From: Asparagopsis taxiformis
Taxonomy: Eukaryota; Rhodophyta; Florideophyceae; Bonnemaisoniales; Bonnemaisoniaceae
NCBI GenBank assembly: GCA_030407315.1
Contig: JALQPE010000107.1
Coordinates: 62,001-126,000, forward strand
Reading direction: 5' to 3'
DNA: 64,000 bases
Positions 62,982 through 64,000 of the stretch are shown one piece after another. The translations under genes and the position numbers were made by a program. Each line of letters begins with the position of its first letter. Position 1 is the stretch's first letter. The notes under the pieces are model-generated. The model was not told the DNA's origin and ran no database searches. It saw only the letters and a list, made by a program, of their open reading frames with translations.

Positions 62982-64000
62982 ATGAATCCAATCCTCACAT
63001 CCATACTCCTCCTAATCATGGCATTCTCACTTGCCACCCACCCTACTGCTGCCTCAAACATCTCGACACAGCCCTCCTCTTCCTCAGATCCATCTCCATG
63101 TATCATCACTCCGACCTCCTGCCAATGCTCCTCCACAGACTCATCCGGTGTCTGCATGAAACACCTCAGCGATGAATCTTGCCTCCTCGGTACCTGTAAC
63201 GAGGGCTACCGCTGCGACTGCTTCGGATTCGAGCTCTGCGAAATCACCACCTGCTCAAAATACGCTTCCTCCGCCGGTTCCATTCCCAGCGATTCCATCC
63301 CATTCCCCTGCTACCTCAAGCCAAACGCCGCCACATGCACCACCGTCTCCTCCATTCTCGACACCACCACCGCCGCACAGTACGCAGAGGCAGACGCATC
63401 CGCCAGCGATGAAGATGCAGCAGATGCAGCAGACGACTCGACAGACCACGTTCGCCTCGCTCTCGCAGAGAAACAACTCGTCCGTGAAACCCTCAAAGAC
63501 CTCGAGCCGTTCTCTGACGACATCGCAGACGATGACTTGGATGAAATCGAGCAGCACGCCGACACTGTCAACCTCGAGGCCGAGCGCGCCGCATCACTCC
63601 AACTCCAGGCTCTCAAATTCTACAACACAGCGTCCATGAAGAAACGACAGGCTCGCCGCGCAAGACGCCGTGCCCGACGCATGCAGAATGAGGCTGACAA
63701 CGAGAACGCAGAATTGAACAAGGAACGCAACAGACACAACACACAAAGCGGAAACAAATCTGGAAACAAGAGCACCACCTCCTGCCCACTCTGCGAAAAA
63801 CTGAAGAAACGAATTGAAATGCTCGAGAGCGGCCGCAAAACGTTTGCCACCAAAACTGGAGACCTCGCCCGCCAAGCTCGCTCAGCCCGGCGATCCGGCC
63901 AAAAGCGCAGTCGAGAGGCGAAACAAGCCGCAGCTAGAGCACGCGCGTCAGCGTCTGCATGTGTCAAGAAGGCGCGCGCTGTGATCAATGCGTTGAGAAG
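62982..64000 (+). CDS. Secreted-type Cys-rich protein, second copy (cut by window end)
   Basis: ATG 62982-62984; the frame is open to the last base, lacking only about the final seven codons of the 346-aa protein. The signal peptide and Cys pattern are unchanged. Changes from the first copy are few: CIITPTSCQC for CIVTPTSCQC, YAEADA for YADADA, ERAAS for ERTAS, ENAELN for EKAELN, STTSCPLC for STTACPLC. Confidence 0.8.
   Translation, partial: MNPILTSILLLIMAFSLATHPTAASNISTQPSSSSDPSPCIITPTSCQCSSTDSSGVCMKHLSDESCLLGTCNEGYRCDCFGFELCEITTCSKYASSAGSIPSDSIPFPCYLKPNAATCTTVSSILDTTTAAQYAEADASASDEDAADAADDSTDHVRLALAEKQLVRETLKDLEPFSDDIADDDLDEIEQHADTVNLEAERAASLQLQALKFYNTASMKKRQARRARRRARRMQNEADNENAELNKERNRHNTQSGNKSGNKSTTSCPLCEKLKKRIEMLESGRKTFATKTGDLARQARSARRSGQKRSREAKQAAARARASASACVKKARAVINALR

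Larger units (their letters stand above)
52351..64000 (-). repeat. Right arm of giant inverted repeat
   Basis: Mirror of 40815-52350. The 3' half of the NLR gene and its flank (to about 60600) are nearly identical to the left arm; the NLR N-terminal halves are not, being A type here and B type on the left. Confidence 0.85.

Overview
This is a eukaryotic nuclear window: long intron-free genes, dispersed and inverted repeats, two DNA transposons and no operon logic. The gene style (intron-poor genes, small secreted Cys-rich proteins with a YRCDC-type core, NB-ARC proteins with WD40 instead of LRR) makes me lean to a florideophyte red alga. That is an impression from memory, not something the sequence proves.

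Left part (1 to 16027). One very large CACTA-like (En/Spm-type) DNA transposon, entering from beyond base 1. Its right terminus is visible: read on the minus strand it begins CACTACTGTG, preceded by about 1.2 kb of degenerate GGCAGTA/TACTGCC subterminal repeats. It carries three minus-strand genes: a Tnp2-like transposase (9717-13418) and two paralogous proteins (1-2754, cut by the window edge, and 4131-7655). Each paralogue combines an N-terminal ParB/sulfiredoxin-like motif (IDGGHR) with a C-terminal region whose HTD and GDVYHH motifs look like a 2-oxoglutarate/Fe(II) dioxygenase fold. Upstream of each paralogue lies a satellite array built on the same near-palindromic core ATACCGGGTAT (about 5 x 117 bp at 3190-3815; 15 x 104-105 bp at 7914-9458). 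This gene-plus-array pairing is my main candidate for an undescribed system.

Middle part (16690 to about 43500). Segmentally duplicated units. Each has a repeated R block, a small module (Cys-rich secreted-type protein plus a 126-aa basic coiled-coil protein), and a large NLR-like gene. A decayed TA-targeting pogo/Tc1 transposon (17393-19947) sits in the first unit; intact empty sites exist in two paralogous copies. The NLR-like proteins have an N-terminal MGCC/MGSC acylation signal, NB-ARC, WD40 repeats and a C-terminal TIR domain, the reverse of plant TIR-NBS-LRR order.

Right part (about 40.8 kb to 64 kb). A giant inverted repeat with arms of about 11.6 kb centred near 52350. At its centre two NLR genes of different N-terminal subfamilies (B at 47508-51692 minus, A at 53009-57100 plus) diverge from one 1.3-kb intergenic region. 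The same bidirectional region is recognisable at 28525-29817 and 39075-40110, where one partner of each pair has been lost. Three copies of a bipartite motif (ACACTTGT, spacer, GACAGGCGGA) recur in each of the three regions. The picture is a rapidly evolving immune-type locus of head-to-head NLR pairs embedded in secreted Cys-rich gene modules, shaped by inverted duplication, gene conversion and nonsense mutation.
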